This document shows positions 1 to 10,064 of a stretch of DNA of 64,000 nt, one piece after another. Position 1 is the first letter of the stretch. Every line of letters begins with the position of its first letter. This DNA comes from Pythium myriotylum (taxonomy: Eukaryota > Oomycota > Peronosporomycetes > Pythiales > Pythiaceae). The notes beneath the pieces were generated by a model. It had not been told where the DNA came from. It was given only the letters and a program-made list of their open reading frames with translations, and made no database searches. The DNA lies in assembly GCA_023091665.1 (NCBI GenBank), contig JALJCQ010000001.1:1674001-1738000 (forward strand), in the 5' to 3' direction. Made by a program: the position numbers and the translations under genes.

Positions 1-1
1 A

Positions 2-982
2 CCGAAGGAAAGAAGCGATCACAGTGCTGTTTTTGTTGCACCGCATTTCTTGCTTATTGTTGGCGGTCGAGGTCGAAGCGGGATGATTTTTGAAGACATG
101 TTCGCGCTGTCATTAGTGGATTGGCATTGGATCCAGATTGGCACACGATCCCAACCATCTTCTCGCTACTGGCACGGCTGCTGCACTGTGGAAGAGAGCA
201 TCTTCGTTTTTGGCGGGAAGTCTGAAGTTCAGGTTTTCGACGATCTCCAACAACTCAACATCTCAACAGTGATCCACAAGTTTCGCCTCAAGATCGAACA
301 AGCTCGCGAACAGCAAGACACATCGCTCATTCCTGAAAGTGTTCAACTATCCGTTTCGTGGATGAACCCAAACACTGTTGGTAAGCCTCCAGGCGCAAGA
401 TTCGGATTAAGGATGGTTCGCATCGACCTCGACCGCATCGCATTCGTAGGTGGATGGCGAACAAGCTCAAAAGAGACCGGCTCTCAAACTCGCTGCCTCG
501 ACGTATTTATACTAGACACGACGATGATGGTGTGGACAAAGCCCCGATATTCTTCCCACATCTGCCGCCTCAGCGCTCCTCGAGAGCGCTTTCTCTTCAA
601 CTGTTTCTGCACGCACCGCTCGCTTGTGGTATTCGGTGGGTTCACGTACTCTCACGACGGCGAAACTGAAGCCTACTCTGAATTGAAAGAAGACTCACAT
701 GTCATTTACAAGTTGGACCTTCATCGCATGATTTGGCGGCGCCATGTCGTGTCGGATCCATCGGAGGCAGCACTGCTGAGTTCTGCATATCCTTCCTTCG
801 GCTCCAACTCGATGGTGCAACATGATGGAGGCTTATGCACAGCATTCAGCTGCACGGCTTCCAGTGGGCAACCCCACGTTGAAGTCACCGCGACGGATTT
901 TCTTCGTCGACGCAGACCTCTTCGGCGGGACGACATGCATCACCAGAATCAACTCGCGGAAGAGTCTTATGGTGATCAATGA
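2..982 (+). CDS. Kelch-repeat protein, C-terminal part (5' end outside window)
   Basis: The reading frame is open from the first bases of the window to the TGA at 980-982, so the gene is truncated on the left and the true start is not visible. The visible 326 or so residues hold Kelch-type beta-propeller blades: glycine pairs in LIVGGRGRSG, FVFGGKSE, AFVGGWRT and VVFGGFTY, each followed at the usual distance by an aromatic-tryptophan strand (DWHWIQIG, MVWTKPRY, MIWRRHVV). Such propellers bind partner proteins, often as parts of ubiquitin-ligase or cytoskeletal complexes, but no partner domain (BTB, F-box) is visible in this part. The tail after about residue 260 (RRRRPLRRDD) is basic and unstructured. 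No intron is needed in the visible part. The Kelch assignment is fairly safe; the function is unknown. Confidence 0.75.
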   Translation, partial: PKERSDHSAVFVAPHFLLIVGGRGRSGMIFEDMFALSLVDWHWIQIGTRSQPSSRYWHGCCTVEESIFVFGGKSEVQVFDDLQQLNISTVIHKFRLKIEQAREQQDTSLIPESVQLSVSWMNPNTVGKPPGARFGLRMVRIDLDRIAFVGGWRTSSKETGSQTRCLDVFILDTTMMVWTKPRYSSHICRLSAPRERFLFNCFCTHRSLVVFGGFTYSHDGETEAYSELKEDSHVIYKLDLHRMIWRRHVVSDPSEAALLSSAYPSFGSNSMVQHDGGLCTAFSCTASSGQPHVEVTATDFLRRRRPLRRDDMHHQNQLAEESYGDQ

Positions 983-1384
983 CCGAAGTGATCTGTGACT
1001 GAAATCATTTTCAGCTAATCAGATCAACTAGATTCAGCATTTCAGCCAACCAAAAATGAATGGGACATTGAAGTGGTTAAACCACCCGAACTTTCACATC
1101 ACACTGCCAGTTTGCGCAATGCGCTGGTCGACACGGGTCGAGGATCCCGGAGTGGGTTTAATGGGTCAACCCGTTTCGATTGCGCAAGCAGTTTTGTAGT
1201 CTCACCACTGCTGGACCCACGGACCCGTGTCGAGCTCATCAGGATGACGGCTCTTAAACCCGACCCGTCTGGAGCTTCAGGAGCTGCACAAACCGACACG
1301 ACGGAGGATCGGGTCTGTGCAGGCGTGATAAATGGGGAATCACCTGTGACTTTCCGTGGTCCTCGCAAATCCAGATTTCCCACG
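983..1384. other. Intergenic region and leader before acetohydroxyacid synthase
   Basis: This 402-bp stretch contains no separate gene. The acetohydroxyacid synthase frame is open upstream to about 1073, but it has no family similarity there and I treat it as leader. A CCAAC-type promoter element with the context TTCAGCCAACCA lies at 1041-1052. It resembles the inverted CCAAT modules near 37438 and 23978. Confidence 0.5.
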
Positions 1385-3334
1385 ATGCTGCGCGGACGCC
1401 AACTCGCCCAAGCGCTGCGGTCTCGCGCCGCCTCCCGCTCCACCGCGCACGCCGTGCGCGCCCACGCCGTGCGAGCGGTGAGCAACCGCGTCGCCGTCGA
1501 CCTCATGCAGCGGAGAGGCCTCTCGACCGAAGAGGCCCGAGCCCCTACGGGCAAGAAGACCCCCAAGTACACGGACGAATTTATCGGCAAGACCGGCGCG
1601 GAGATCTTCCACGAGACGCTCGCCGAGCTCGGAGTCGACGTTGTCTTCGGATACCCGGGCGGTGCGATCCTGCCGGTCTTCGATGCGATCCATGACAGCG
1701 AGCACTTCCAGTTTGTGCTTACTCGCCACGAACAAGGAGCTGGCCACATGGCGCAGGGATACGCTCGGGCGACGGGAAAGCCTGGTGTCGTGTTAGTCAC
1801 GTCTGGTCCTGGAGCGACCAACACTGTGACCCCGCTGCAAGACGCGCTCATGGATGGTACTCCGATGGTCGTCTTCAGTGGCCAGGTGGCAACGCAGGTT
1901 CTTGGCAGTGATGCTTTCCAGGAAGCCGACATTTTGGGCATCACACGCCCGTGTACCAAGTGGAACGTGCAGGTGCGGAACGTGAAGGATTTGGCGCGGA
2001 ATATCCGCGAGGCGTTCCACATTGCAACTACGGGCCGCCCTGGCCCCGTTCTGGTGGATCTGCCAAAGGATGTGACAGCGGGCCTCTGCAAGGTTCCAGT
2101 CACCAAGGAGCCGCAGCTCTTGGGCTACTACGGCGAGAAGAAAGTTGCTGGCAACCGCATCAACCAAGATGCAAACCTGAAGAAGGCGATTGAGCTCATC
2201 AACAAGGCCAAGAAGCCCATCATCTACGCCGGCGCTGGTGCGCTTCACGCCAGTGAGGAACTCAGAACGTTCGCGCGCAATGCCAACATTCCAGTGACGA
2301 CCTCGCTACAAGGTATGGGTGGTTTTGACGAGCGCGACCCTCTCAGTCTCCACATGCTTGGCATGCACGGCTCGGTTTACGCCAACAAGGCCATTCAAGA
2401 TGCTGATTGTGTCATCGCTGTCGGGGCTCGCTTTGACGATCGTGTCACAGGCCGCGTCCCAGACTTCGCACCTGAGGCCCGACGTGCAGCAGCTGAAGGC
2501 CGTGGTGGCATCATCCATTTGGATATCTCTGCCAAGCAGATTGGAAAAATCGTGCCCGCCACTGTGGGTATTGTCGGCGACACTAAGCACAATCTCCAGC
2601 AGCTCATCCCTCACCTCGAGAGTAAGCCTCGTTCTGAATGGCATCGCAAGCTTCAGGAGTGGAAAGCACGGTATCCATTCCGCTACCGCCCAGCTGCACC
2701 TGGCGCACCCATGAAGGCGCAGCGCGTGATTGAAGAGCTCTACACCCAGACCAAGCATCGTGACGACGTTATCATCACGACTGGTGTTGGTCAGCACCAG
2801 ATGTGGGCCGCACAGTTCTACCGGTGGTCTCGTCCGAACTCGATCATTACCTCGGGTGGTCTTGGGACAATGGGCTTCGGCTTGCCGTCGGCCATCGGAG
2901 CCAAAGTTGCCAAGCCTGGAGCGTTGGTCGTGGACATTGATGGTGATGCCAGTTTTATGATGACGCTGACGGAAATGGCAACTGCTGCCGAATATGGCAT
3001 CGGCGTCAAAGTGCTGCTGCTGAATAACGACTTCCAAGGCATGGTCAAGCAATGGCAGGATCTGTTTTACGAGGAACGTTACTCGGGCACTGTGATGAAG
3101 AACCCCAACTTCGTCAAATTTGCGGAGGCAATGAACTGTGAAGGCCTCCGCTGCAGCAAGGAAGAGGATCTGCCCGACGCAATGGCCAAGTTCCTGGGAG
3201 CTGACGGCCCGATCCTCGCAGAATTTGTCGTGGAGAAGAACGAGCACTGTTACCCCATGGTCGGTGCTGGACGTGCTTTGGACGAGATGATCATCGGCGA
3301 CTTCGATGACTGCCCACCGACGACCTCAGTTTAG
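1385..3334 (+). CDS. ILV2: Acetohydroxyacid (acetolactate) synthase catalytic subunit, mitochondrial
   Basis: Catalyses the thiamine-diphosphate-dependent condensation of two pyruvates, or pyruvate with 2-ketobutyrate: the first common step of valine, leucine and isoleucine synthesis. It is a single exon of 649 residues from ATG 1385. This start is chosen because an Arg/Ser/Ala-rich mitochondrial presequence (MLRGRQLAQALRSR) begins there; the open frame upstream to 1073 is not family-like. Visible hallmarks are GYPGGAILP, the catalytic glutamate in RHEQGAGH, SGPGATN, the ThDP/Mg motif starting DIDGDASF and ending LLNND, and QWQDLFYEERYSG near the C-terminus. The Trp in KQWQD, a classic herbicide-resistance position, is the sensitive-type residue. 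Length matches yeast Ilv2. The regulatory subunit is not in the window. The call is firm. Confidence 0.97.
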   Translation: MLRGRQLAQALRSRAASRSTAHAVRAHAVRAVSNRVAVDLMQRRGLSTEEARAPTGKKTPKYTDEFIGKTGAEIFHETLAELGVDVVFGYPGGAILPVFDAIHDSEHFQFVLTRHEQGAGHMAQGYARATGKPGVVLVTSGPGATNTVTPLQDALMDGTPMVVFSGQVATQVLGSDAFQEADILGITRPCTKWNVQVRNVKDLARNIREAFHIATTGRPGPVLVDLPKDVTAGLCKVPVTKEPQLLGYYGEKKVAGNRINQDANLKKAIELINKAKKPIIYAGAGALHASEELRTFARNANIPVTTSLQGMGGFDERDPLSLHMLGMHGSVYANKAIQDADCVIAVGARFDDRVTGRVPDFAPEARRAAAEGRGGIIHLDISAKQIGKIVPATVGIVGDTKHNLQQLIPHLESKPRSEWHRKLQEWKARYPFRYRPAAPGAPMKAQRVIEELYTQTKHRDDVIITTGVGQHQMWAAQFYRWSRPNSIITSGGLGTMGFGLPSAIGAKVAKPGALVVDIDGDASFMMTLTEMATAAEYGIGVKVLLLNNDFQGMVKQWQDLFYEERYSGTVMKNPNFVKFAEAMNCEGLRCSKEEDLPDAMAKFLGADGPILAEFVVEKNEHCYPMVGAGRALDEMIIGDFDDCPPTTSV

Positions 3335-3517
3335 ATGGATATCAGCAGAGCTGTCTTTTGCGAACTCGCAGATCTTACAAATCCAAAAGTTGTTTTTAGC
3401 CAACACATGCGTGGACTCATTAGAGAGACTGATATTGGAATGTCATATTCTTCGAACTTGTTGTCCTTTGCCGTTAAAAGTGGAGTCTACGGAGTTGTGT
3501 ACATCCCTAACTTTTCT

Positions 3518-4077
3518 TTACTTGACGAGTGGGACGAGTTTGTTCTCAGCGTGGAGAGCCATCGTCGAGTCACAGCCGCCAATGTGCTGCCCCTTGATGA
3601 ACACGTTGGGCACGGTGCGTTGCTTCGTGAGGTCGAGCAAGATTGCCTGGATATCCGCACCATCGGCTAAATCATCGACCCCGTCGATCGTCAGACTCTC
3701 GTCCTTCTCTCGTGTTCATCGACATATTAACAGTGGGCACGTACCACGTTCGTCGAGCTCCACCACTTCGTGGTCGATCTTAAGCTCTCCAAAGAGCGCC
3801 TTCACGCGCGCACAGTACGGGCAGTGGGTCTTGGAGAAGACGATGACCTTCTCGCTCTTGATCGCAGCCTGCGGTGGTGATGGTGATTGAGCATTCAATC
3901 GGCGACTATCGAGATTAATGAAATCCCCGAGCTCTGGCTCCGCACCTGGACCGATTCCCTCGAGGCCTCGACATGGACGCTGCGCGCACCGAGCGGAGCG
4001 ATGGTCGGGCGCTGGAGCGACGCGCGAGCGGCGAGCGTGCTGCGGGAGGCGATGGCGGACACGCGGCGGGCGAACAT
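3518..4077 (-). CDS. Dithiol glutaredoxin, CPYC type, probably mitochondrial
   Basis: Small thiol oxidoreductase that uses glutathione to reduce disulfides. Three exons join in phase: 4077-3946, 3868-3745 and 3666-3518 (134 residues). The introns are 77 and 78 nt with GTGCGG and GTACGT donors. Exon 1 is a basic, Ser/Ala-rich presequence ([13 protein letters not shown]), suggesting mitochondrial import. Exon 2 carries [16 protein letters not shown] with the CPYC active site. Exon 3 carries the TVPNVFI cis-proline motif and GGCDSTM, both glutathione-binding features. The join restores ELDERADGADIQ, as expected for the family. It is divergent from the small membrane-protein gene starting at 4208, with about 130 bp between the starts. 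The targeting call is inference; the enzyme call is firm. Confidence 0.93.
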
Positions 4078-4207
4078 TCGTCAATTGGGAGGAAGCCAAA
4101 GTGGACGGCTGCGGGATCCGACTCCGACCAAAAAGAGCCCGGAGATGTGCTGGTGTCACTCTCTTGAGGGGGAAGAGTGCTCGAAGCTCAACGGATCAAG
4201 CGTTGTG

Positions 4208-4483
4208 ATGGCCGACGAGAGGAAAAGCAAGCTGGAGGCGCGACTGGAGAAGCCGCCTGAGAACTGGGTGGACGTCGTCGTCATCGCCGTCGTGAAAGAC
4301 CCAGTCTTCTACGGGTGCCTGGCGCTCGCTGTCTTCCTCGTCTTGTCGCTCGTCGCGCTGTGGGCCTCTCGAGAGCTCATCAAGTCGATCGACAAGGACG
4401 AGCGCAAGGCAAAGCGACGCGAGGCGCGCCAAAATGCACGCGACGCACAAGACTCGGACAAGAGTAGCAAGAAGACGCAGTGA
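4208..4483 (+). CDS. Small single-pass membrane protein, SMIM15-like
   Basis: A 91-residue, intronless protein. The start at 4208 is chosen as the Met that directly precedes the charged N-terminus (MADERKSKLEARLEKPP). One transmembrane helix of about 20 residues follows (around residues 36-57, YGCLALAVFLVLSLVAL), after the phrase VVKDP. The C-terminal third is highly basic and helical (DERKAKRREARQNARDA). This order (acidic or amphipathic N-terminus, KDP, one helix, lysine-rich tail) resembles the SMIM15 family of small integral membrane proteins, whose function is unknown. The match rests on layout and a few residues, so the family name is tentative. The gene ends 100 bp from the convergent NAD kinase gene. 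Confidence 0.6.
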   Translation: MADERKSKLEARLEKPPENWVDVVVIAVVKDPVFYGCLALAVFLVLSLVALWASRELIKSIDKDERKAKRREARQNARDAQDSDKSSKKTQ

Positions 4484-4583
4484 TTAAAGAAATAGTTACG
4501 ATTGAGGGGTTCATATTAGTACAATTCAGGTTCTCGCAATTCTTGGACATTCAGTTCACATGCATCCACGCGATGCACTCCGC

Positions 4584-6230
4584 TTAGAGGTTCACGGGCG
4601 GTTCCCACGGTTTCTGCGCGCGGCGCTGGTTCCAGTTGAGGTTCGTGATCATCGATTCGAACCAGTCCTGGTTCTCGTTGATGCGACAGATTGCTGGTAC
4701 GGGGTACGACGACACACGCACGACGAGACTGTCGCCACGCTCGAGTTGTACGCGGTTCTTTCCGTCAAAGGACACGTACGCGCTAGATGCGCGGCTGTTC
4801 ATGGGGAAGACGATCTTGAGCGTGGCACTGTCGTGGAATAGCAGCGGGCGGAACGACAGTGTATGAGGGCAGATTGGAGTAAACAGCATGGACGGCACGG
4901 ACGGGTGCGTCATGGAGCCTCCGGCCGACAGCGAGTATGCGGTGGATCCCGTTGGGGTCGCGATGATGATTCCGTCAGCTGCGATCTTGGTGATTTGAAG
5001 TCCATCGCAGTAGCAATCAAGCTCCACGAGCGCGGCCGACGGGCCACGGTCGATCACGATCTCGTTCAGTGCGTGTACAGGGGGGAGTGGTTCGTGCGTT
5101 TGGTTACGGCGAATGATCGTGCCCACAAGGCGCGAGCGCAGCGACATGTAGAAGCCTCCGTTGAGCACAGAGGTGATGTGTTCAAAGCCGTTGTCGACGT
5201 CAAACGGGGTGAGGAAACCGAGGGAGCCCATGGCGAACGCGAGCACCGGCGGCACACTCTTCTTAAACATGGACGACACCCAGAGTACAGTTCCATCACC
5301 ACCCAGCGAGATCACGAAGTCGATGTTGTTCTGGCATTCGTCCCACTCGTCATCTGATCCCCAGGTCTTCGTGCGCGGTACCTGCAATTCCTTGTGGACG
5401 AGCGGCTCGAGATACACAGTGATCTTCTTCTCATGGATCAGCCAGTTCGCCATTCGAAGCAACGTTTGGGTAACTGTGTGTTCGTTGGGCTTCTTGATGA
5501 TGAGCACCGTCTTCGGTGCTTCGTCCCACATGCACTGCACGTTGTTACGTGCGCGATGCTGCGTGCGAATGCTGCGGTTCATCGGTGTAAACACCTCGCA
5601 CTGTTCGTCCGAGCACTGCATGAGGCGGAAAGACGATCGACCGAGAGAAACGACCTCTCCGCCCGAGTCGCTCTCGCTCGAGCTCGAGCCATCGTCCTGG
5701 TAGATCCCTTCTCCTGGCGAGCCGATCGTGTCGGCGATGAACCTCAGCTCCGAGTTCGTTCGCTTTCGCGGGTGGCTCTTGACCTTGCGGATGTCCTTAG
5801 CGATGCTCTGCCGGTTGCGCGCGAGCTCTTCCTGGCAGCGCTTCATCCAGTAGTTTTTCTCCGCGACCGCGAGCTGGAGCTGTTCCTGCAGCTCTTGGAT
5901 CTTGGCCTGCATGCGGATGGGGCTCTGGGACTGCATATCACAGAACGCCAAGAGGCGCTTCATCTGCTCACCGATCGAGCGGATGTCGTCCTCGACGGCG
6001 TAGTTGCCGTTCGTGGACGAGAGCGACATCCGCCGCAGCGGCGAGTCCGAGTCGTCGAAGCTCGAGGCACACGACATGATGGAGCCGTCGTAGGTGCGCG
6101 CCGACTCCGAGTCGGTGGGCGTGGGCGCGTCGGCCGTGGCGGTCGAGTCGGGCGGCGACAGGATGGTGAGCTGGTGACGGATTCGCTTCTCGGAGAAGGC
6201 GCCGACGGCGTCGCTCTCGCGCGCACTCAT
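4584..6230 (-). CDS. NAD(+) kinase with long N-terminal coiled-coil extension
   Basis: Phosphorylates NAD to NADP using ATP, so it controls the cell's NADP(H) pool. It is an intronless gene of 548 residues. The catalytic part occupies roughly residues 230-535: VISLGGDGTVLW with the GGDG motif, the NE/D region NEIVIDRGPSA, and the nucleotide-binding loop DGIIIATPTGSTAYSLSAGG. About 230 residues precede it: a Ser/Thr/Asp-rich segment (a likely regulatory region) and a coiled coil around residues 105-150 (MQAKIQELQEQLQLAVAEKN). Plant and animal NAD kinases also have long N-terminal regulatory regions, though not obviously this one. It is divergent from UreD, with a 617-bp gap. Large open frames on the opposite strand here are composition shadows. 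Confidence 0.96.
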   Translation of the reverse strand: MSARESDAVGAFSEKRIRHQLTILSPPDSTATADAPTPTDSESARTYDGSIMSCASSFDDSDSPLRRMSLSSTNGNYAVEDDIRSIGEQMKRLLAFCDMQSQSPIRMQAKIQELQEQLQLAVAEKNYWMKRCQEELARNRQSIAKDIRKVKSHPRKRTNSELRFIADTIGSPGEGIYQDDGSSSSESDSGGEVVSLGRSSFRLMQCSDEQCEVFTPMNRSIRTQHRARNNVQCMWDEAPKTVLIIKKPNEHTVTQTLLRMANWLIHEKKITVYLEPLVHKELQVPRTKTWGSDDEWDECQNNIDFVISLGGDGTVLWVSSMFKKSVPPVLAFAMGSLGFLTPFDVDNGFEHITSVLNGGFYMSLRSRLVGTIIRRNQTHEPLPPVHALNEIVIDRGPSAALVELDCYCDGLQITKIAADGIIIATPTGSTAYSLSAGGSMTHPSVPSMLFTPICPHTLSFRPLLFHDSATLKIVFPMNSRASSAYVSFDGKNRVQLERGDSLVVRVSSYPVPAICRINENQDWFESMITNLNWNQRRAQKPWEPPVNL

Positions 6231-6847
6231 GCCACGGCGGGGACGGCGGATTCGCGAATGACGCTGCCTGCGCTCAGCTCGTCGGCCGCGTCAGGAAGCT
6301 CTCGCGAAGCTGTTCGAGTTGCTCAAAGAGAGTCGGTGGACCACGGAGCGGACGGTGGACGGACCAGAGACGGGCCCGAAACCTCCACTCTCGCCGCGGC
6401 TCGATTCGTAATCGACGAGCACTTTGAAGTCAGAGCCGCTGGCGCAACCACCTTCGCGGCGCCCATGGAACATCCAGCATCGCGTGACTGGCCGCCAGAA
6501 TGCTCTGAGAATCCAGTCGAGCGCATCGCTGGAAGGGCGGCCTCGGCGTCTGTGGCGCCCCCCCCGGTCGGGCCGATCCCGTCCAAGGAAGACATTCCTG
6601 GGGCCACTCGCTGGACGCCTGACACCGTCTCTCTCAGGGCATCCAGACCGAGAGCAAGATGGTGTGATTCTGGATGATCCACACTCCGAGACTCGCGTTG
6701 ATCCAGACTGGATCAACGCGTGAGTCTCCGGCCACTCGGTCAACGCCAAAGAGAGAGAGAATGAATCTACGAACGGGCTAGGGGAGGCGGATCCGCTCGT
6801 CCGCTGGCTTGCCACCAGGTCAACCTCAGTCACCTGGGCACCCCAAA
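6231..6847. other. Intergenic region between NAD kinase and UreD
   Basis: This 617-bp gap separates the divergent starts of NAD kinase and UreD. The open frames on both strands have no recognisable protein features and look like GC-composition artefacts. There is a near-palindromic stretch of TGGATGATCCA and TGGATCAACG type around 6670-6720. I see no gene here. Confidence 0.4.
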
Positions 6848-8155
6848 ATGGCACTGAGCTCCGCCCAGGCGGCGACGCTCGTGGCCGGCGCCGCGCAGAA
6901 GCCCGGCGGTCGGAGCCATGCGGAAGGCACGCTCAAGTACGAAGTCGTGGCCGGACGCACGGCGCTCACCTACGCCTACGCGACGTATCCGCTCAAGTTT
7001 CTCCACCCGCGGCGCACGATCCGCCAGGGCTTTGACACCTTCGTGACGGTACGTTCGTCGTCAAACGGCGGTCCATCCGCGCTCTCTTGCAGTTGTGAGT
7101 CCCGGGGGCTGTCTCTGACGAAGCACTGCGAGAAGAACAAACTGATACGCACAGACTGACTGATCCCCGGAATGGATGAATGGAACAGTACATGCTGGGC
7201 TACGGGGGTGGACTCGTCGGGGGAGATTCAGTAGAAATTACTTGCGCTGTGCTCGATGGAGCAACTGGTACGACCGAACGATCTTGGGGTGGACCGGATC
7301 TCAGGCCTGGATAGTCTGGCTGTCTCCCGATGACATGTCGAGCAGATGGGTGCTTCGTCTGGAGCGGGTTCTGACGTTCGTTTGACCAATGTGAGTAGTC
7401 GTCCTCTGCACGCAAGCGACCACGAAAGTGTTCAAGGCCGAAATCGAGCGGGACTTTGTGCGTCAGGGGCTCTCTTTCGATGTGGCGAGCGGTGCGACGC
7501 TCGCCGTGGTGCCTGACCCGATCACGTGCTACGAAAAGGCCAAGTATCGCCAGCAGCAGACGTTCCGCCTCCACCGCGACTCGAATCTTGTGCTCGTCGA
7601 CTGGCTCACGAGCGGCCGTAAGCGAAACTTCTTGGCTACGGGCTCGCTCAAGGACGATCGCAGAGAGACCCACGAGCACTGGGATTTCGACGAGTACGAC
7701 AGCTCGGTCGACGTGTTTGTCGATGGCGAGCGCGTGCTCTCCGACCGTGTGCGTCTGATTGGTAGGGAGTCCAGCTCCTCGATGTCATGCTAACGATTAC
7801 TAACTCGCTTCTTACAGACGAAGAGATGGTCAGCCTTCGCAATCGAATGCGTGGGACGCACGTCTTGGGTCTCTCGGTGCTGCTGGGCCCTCGCGTGAAG
7901 ATCATCACGGATCGGCTGCTGGCGCTGAGCCAGCGGAAGCGGCTCCACAGCGCGCACGAGATCACGCCGCAGGGGCGCCTCGTCTCGCAGGACGACTTTC
8001 CCGGCGTGGTCGCGTCGGCGAGTCCGCTCGGCCCCGACGGCGTCATCGTGCGCTTTTGCGCGGACGACACGGAGAGCGCCATGGCGTACATGAAGAACAT
8101 CCTCGCGCCCCTCGAGCAGCTCTTGGGGCACACGCCGTATCAGGAAAATCGATAA
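6848..8155 (+). CDS. ureD: Urease accessory protein UreD (UreH)
   Basis: UreD binds apo-urease and, with UreF and UreG, forms the complex that carbamylates and loads nickel into the active site. Four exons join in phase: 6848-7048, 7189-7267, 7399-7761 and 7818-8155 (326 residues). Family landmarks appear in order: YPLKFLHPRR near the N-terminus; YMLGYGGGLVGGDSVEI after intron 1; CTQATTKVFK after intron 2; then DPITCYEKAKYRQQQTF, which matches the UreD signature region; and a C-terminal domain with LGLSVLLGP. The second intron (131 nt) is the longest. No other urease gene lies in the window. It is tandem with casein kinase 2 beta, 240 bp downstream. The family call is firm. Confidence 0.93.
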
Positions 8156-8395
8156 ATTGTGGATAAACTGGCCTCGGCGGGCGACCGGGAAGTCACTGTG
8201 AGAGGCAGCGCGGTATCGTTTTTGAGGGGTGTTTGGATTCTCTTTCGCAGGTCTTCCCTCGCCCACCCCCTTTGTTTCCACTACTCCTGTGCGGACCTCC
8301 TGGGGAAACTCGGGGTCGGTGGAAGGGAACCCACGGGCGGCACGACGACGACGGCCACGACGACGCACGCGGCCGCGGCGGCGCTGGAAGAGGAC

Positions 8396-9635
8396 ATGTC
8401 GGACTACGAGGAGGAGGACGAGAAGTGGATACAGTGGTTCTGCAGCCTCTCGGGCAACGAATACTTCTGCGAGGTGCCGCAGAGCTACATCGAGGACTCG
8501 TTCAACCTCTACGGACTCCGCGCCCAGGTGCCCAACTACCAGGAGGCCATGAACATCATCCTCGACCTCACAGGTACGCTTGCACTGAGGCCGTGGACTC
8601 AGACCAGGACTCACGGGGGGCCGCGTCTCCACAGACATCCCCTACGACGATGACGTGCCGGCTTGCGCGGCCGAGCTCTACGGCCTCATCCACGCGCGCT
8701 ACATCATCACATCACACGGACTCGACTCGATGGTAACCACCCCCTCGCTTGCTTCTTTGCGTAATGCTGGCAGTGGCTCAAGTGCAGCTCTGCCGATGTC
8801 TCTAGATGAAGAAGTACCGCGACCGAGACTTTGGCGTCTGCCCCCGTGCCCTCTGCGAAGGCCAACCTGTTGTGCCGGTGAGTTTCCTCTTTGACTTGCC
8901 ACTTGACTGCCCCGCGCTCATCAAGCCTGCTCGTTCTAGGCTGGAATGCACGACGAGTCGAAGAAGTCGGACATGAAGGTGTTCTGCCCGAAATGTCGCG
9001 ACCTGTACACCCCAGTCACCGAGTATCAGTCTCCAGTCAGTACGTGAACTGATCTATACCTCGACGTAGGGCCCACATAACGGTTGCTGACTTCGCTGGT
9101 GTTCAGTCGACGGTGCTTACTTTGGCACCACGTTTCCGCACCTGTTCTTCATGACGTACCGGGAACTCGAGCCTCCGCCGTCGACCGTTCTTTATGTCCC
9201 GCGCGTCTTCGGATACAAGATTCACAATCGGGGAGCCAACCGCCGGCGCCTCGCAGTCACTGCCAGTGAAGAAGAAGAAGCACAGGTGAGTCGTCGAAAG
9301 CAATTTGTTTGAAATCTTGCATGGAACTCCTTCGGTCCAGCACGTGCTCTTCCAAAACACCTCCGGTCGGATGCTCGTGATGGCTGTTGTACTTTGTCTG
9401 GTGCCTTTGCATGTATGTGGCCTCCCTCCCATTGCATGTACTGGTCGGAAGGCCACTTGAATTTCTGCCGGTGGTGTTGGATGAGCGTGTTCGACTTATA
9501 CAGATTTGTGTTGTTGTTTAACAGAAACTGTAATTCTGTGTGTGCTAGCGACGGATCGTGGCAGGCGGTCGAAGGAAAGGTGACGAGAACGTGGACGCGG
9601 CGGGGAAGATGAAGAAGCGCAAGCAAGAGCTCTGA
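8396..9635 (+). CDS. CSNK2B: Casein kinase 2 regulatory (beta) subunit
   Basis: Regulatory subunit that dimerises and holds two catalytic alpha subunits of the constitutive Ser/Thr kinase CK2. Six exons join in phase: 8396-8573, 8635-8732, 8806-8877, 8940-9039, 9107-9285 and 9549-9635 (237 residues). Visible features are [18 protein letters not shown] at the N-terminus, [10 protein letters not shown], and the zinc-binding dimer domain with CPRALC and [10 protein letters not shown] supplying four cysteines. Next come [14 protein letters not shown] and the alpha-docking segment with [10 protein letters not shown]. The C-terminal tail is lysine-rich (KMKKRKQEL). The last intron, at 263 nt, is unusually long for this window. 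The start at 8396 ([11 protein letters not shown]) is the Met nearest the conserved region; the frame stays open upstream without similarity. Confidence 0.96.
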
Positions 9636-10064
9636 TCGTGTCGGAGACGATGGAAATAAGGACGGAAAAGGCACACAAACAAGAAGAGACGACGACGACG
9701 ATCGGCTCGTAAGCACGCCCACTGTCAGGAGGACTGCTTCTCGATACGGGAACACTGGTTCCCAATCGAAGAATCAACTCGCGTGACGGGACGAGGCTGG
9801 GAGTTCTCGGGCGCGGTTGTGTTTGCTTCATCTTGCAAGCCGTCTCGTGGAGACGGGGATTGATAGTAATAGGTGACAATTTGACTTTGACTTTTTTGCT
9901 TCTGATCATGGCGGGCATCTTGATCAGCCCTGGTGGCAGGATCAACCCTTCTCTAATGTGGTCCACGTACGGAAGGAATGGTGTGATCCACGCTATTCTG
10001 GAATCGCCTATCTTGGCCGCTCGGCGCTCCATCATCCACCTCCCGATCCTCCGCCATCGTCACT
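9636..10064. other. Intergenic region between casein kinase 2 beta and NAA35
   Basis: This 429-bp stretch is the CK2 beta 3' region followed by the NAA35 promoter. Open frames here are short and lack protein-like features. I see no gene. Confidence 0.4.

Noticed and set aside
1099..3247. Long minus-strand frames opposite acetohydroxyacid synthase
   Set aside because: They are shadows of a strongly biased coding sequence; no family features.
3335..3670. 111-residue plus-strand frame right after acetohydroxyacid synthase
   Set aside because: It covers the antisense of glutaredoxin exon 3, whose protein is clearly recognisable on the minus strand.
5394..6677. 427-residue plus-strand open frame
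   Set aside because: It lies antisense to the NAD kinase gene, is Arg/Ala/Gly-rich as expected from GC-biased codon shadows, and has no domain.
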